From assembly GCA_023136725.1 (NCBI GenBank), contig JAGLQR010000104.1, forward strand, positions 1 to 6,432: 6,432 bases of DNA, in the 5' to 3' direction. Numbering within the stretch: position 1 is the first letter of the stretch; each line of letters begins with the position of its first letter. Below are positions 6,303 to 6,432 of the stretch, one piece after another. This DNA comes from Candidatus Aminicenantota bacterium. Lineage in GTDB: Bacteria > Acidobacteriota > Aminicenantia > UBA2199. The notes under the pieces are model-generated. The model was not told the DNA's origin, made no database searches, and was given only the letters and a program-made list of their open reading frames with translations. A program made the translations under genes and the position numbers.

Positions 6303-6432
6303 TTTTTCTGTCTCCTAAGTATTCACTGATAATACTGATACCGTCCCTAGCACCGTCTCTTACTATATTTAATAATTCTTTAAAACTGATTTTCTTTTCT
6401 TTATATGTGAGGAACTTCAGGATTCCCGGAAG
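6283..6432 (-). CDS. PTS EIIA component, mannose family, C-terminal fragment
   Basis: The frame is open from the right edge and ends with TAA at 6283-6285, giving the last 49 residues of a protein. The visible segment starts LPGILKFLTYKEKKISFKEL and continues NIVRDGARDGI, resembling the end of mannose-type EIIA domains. Those have a 'N-(I/L)-PML-E' strand, a conserved helix with F.EL, then a 'G..GI' helix. The phosphorylated histidine of this family is near the N terminus and lies outside the window. The tail is short and lysine-rich, with no linker to an EIIB domain, so this looks like a stand-alone EIIA. Its 3' end overlaps ptsH by 20 bases, which supports a PTS role and coupled translation. 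It would accept phosphate from HPr; whether it serves a sugar transporter or a regulatory task cannot be told. The call rests on a short fragment plus context. Confidence 0.7.
   Translation of the reverse strand, partial: LPGILKFLTYKEKKISFKELLNIVRDGARDGISIISEYLGDRKNGKRKN

Overview
The window is AT-rich, densely coding bacterial DNA with no mobile element, CRISPR array or RNA gene that I can see. Two proteins carry signal-peptide-like N termini (a zinc carboxypeptidase and a DUF192 protein). The HPr keeps both the catalytic His15 and the regulatory Ser46. The promoter and ribosome binding sites are of ordinary sigma-70/Shine-Dalgarno type. This fits a low-GC, probably Gram-negative-type bacterium, perhaps from an anaerobic or candidate phylum, but no gene here fixes the taxonomy.

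Left part (1-1327, + strand): the end of a thioredoxin-reductase-like flavoprotein overlaps the start of a radical SAM protein related to RlmN/Cfr. The two are almost certainly co-transcribed. The radical SAM protein keeps the CxxxCxxC cluster motif and the C-terminal Cys-Gly-Gln that is methylated in RlmN/Cfr. It lacks the N-terminal accessory domain and the second catalytic cysteine of those enzymes, which makes it the most unusual gene here.

Middle part (1353-3996): a stand-alone two-CBS-domain protein (- strand), an exported DUF192 protein (+ strand) and a secreted M14 zinc carboxypeptidase (- strand). The last two converge and overlap by 11 bases at their 3' ends. The peptidase has a perfect TTGACA/TATAAT promoter placed so close to the gene that the predicted leader is only about ten bases.

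The intergenic region 3997-4230 holds that promoter, an imperfect inverted repeat and several DnaA-box-like 9-mers.

Right part (4231-6432, - strand): a sugar phosphotransferase (PTS) relay, in transcription order the end of an EIIA of the mannose family, ptsH (HPr) and ptsI (Enzyme I). Phosphate would pass from PEP to EI His191, then HPr His15, then EIIA. No sugar permease is visible, so a regulatory PTS is possible. The EI differs from the usual family consensus at several residues in its PEP-binding domain.
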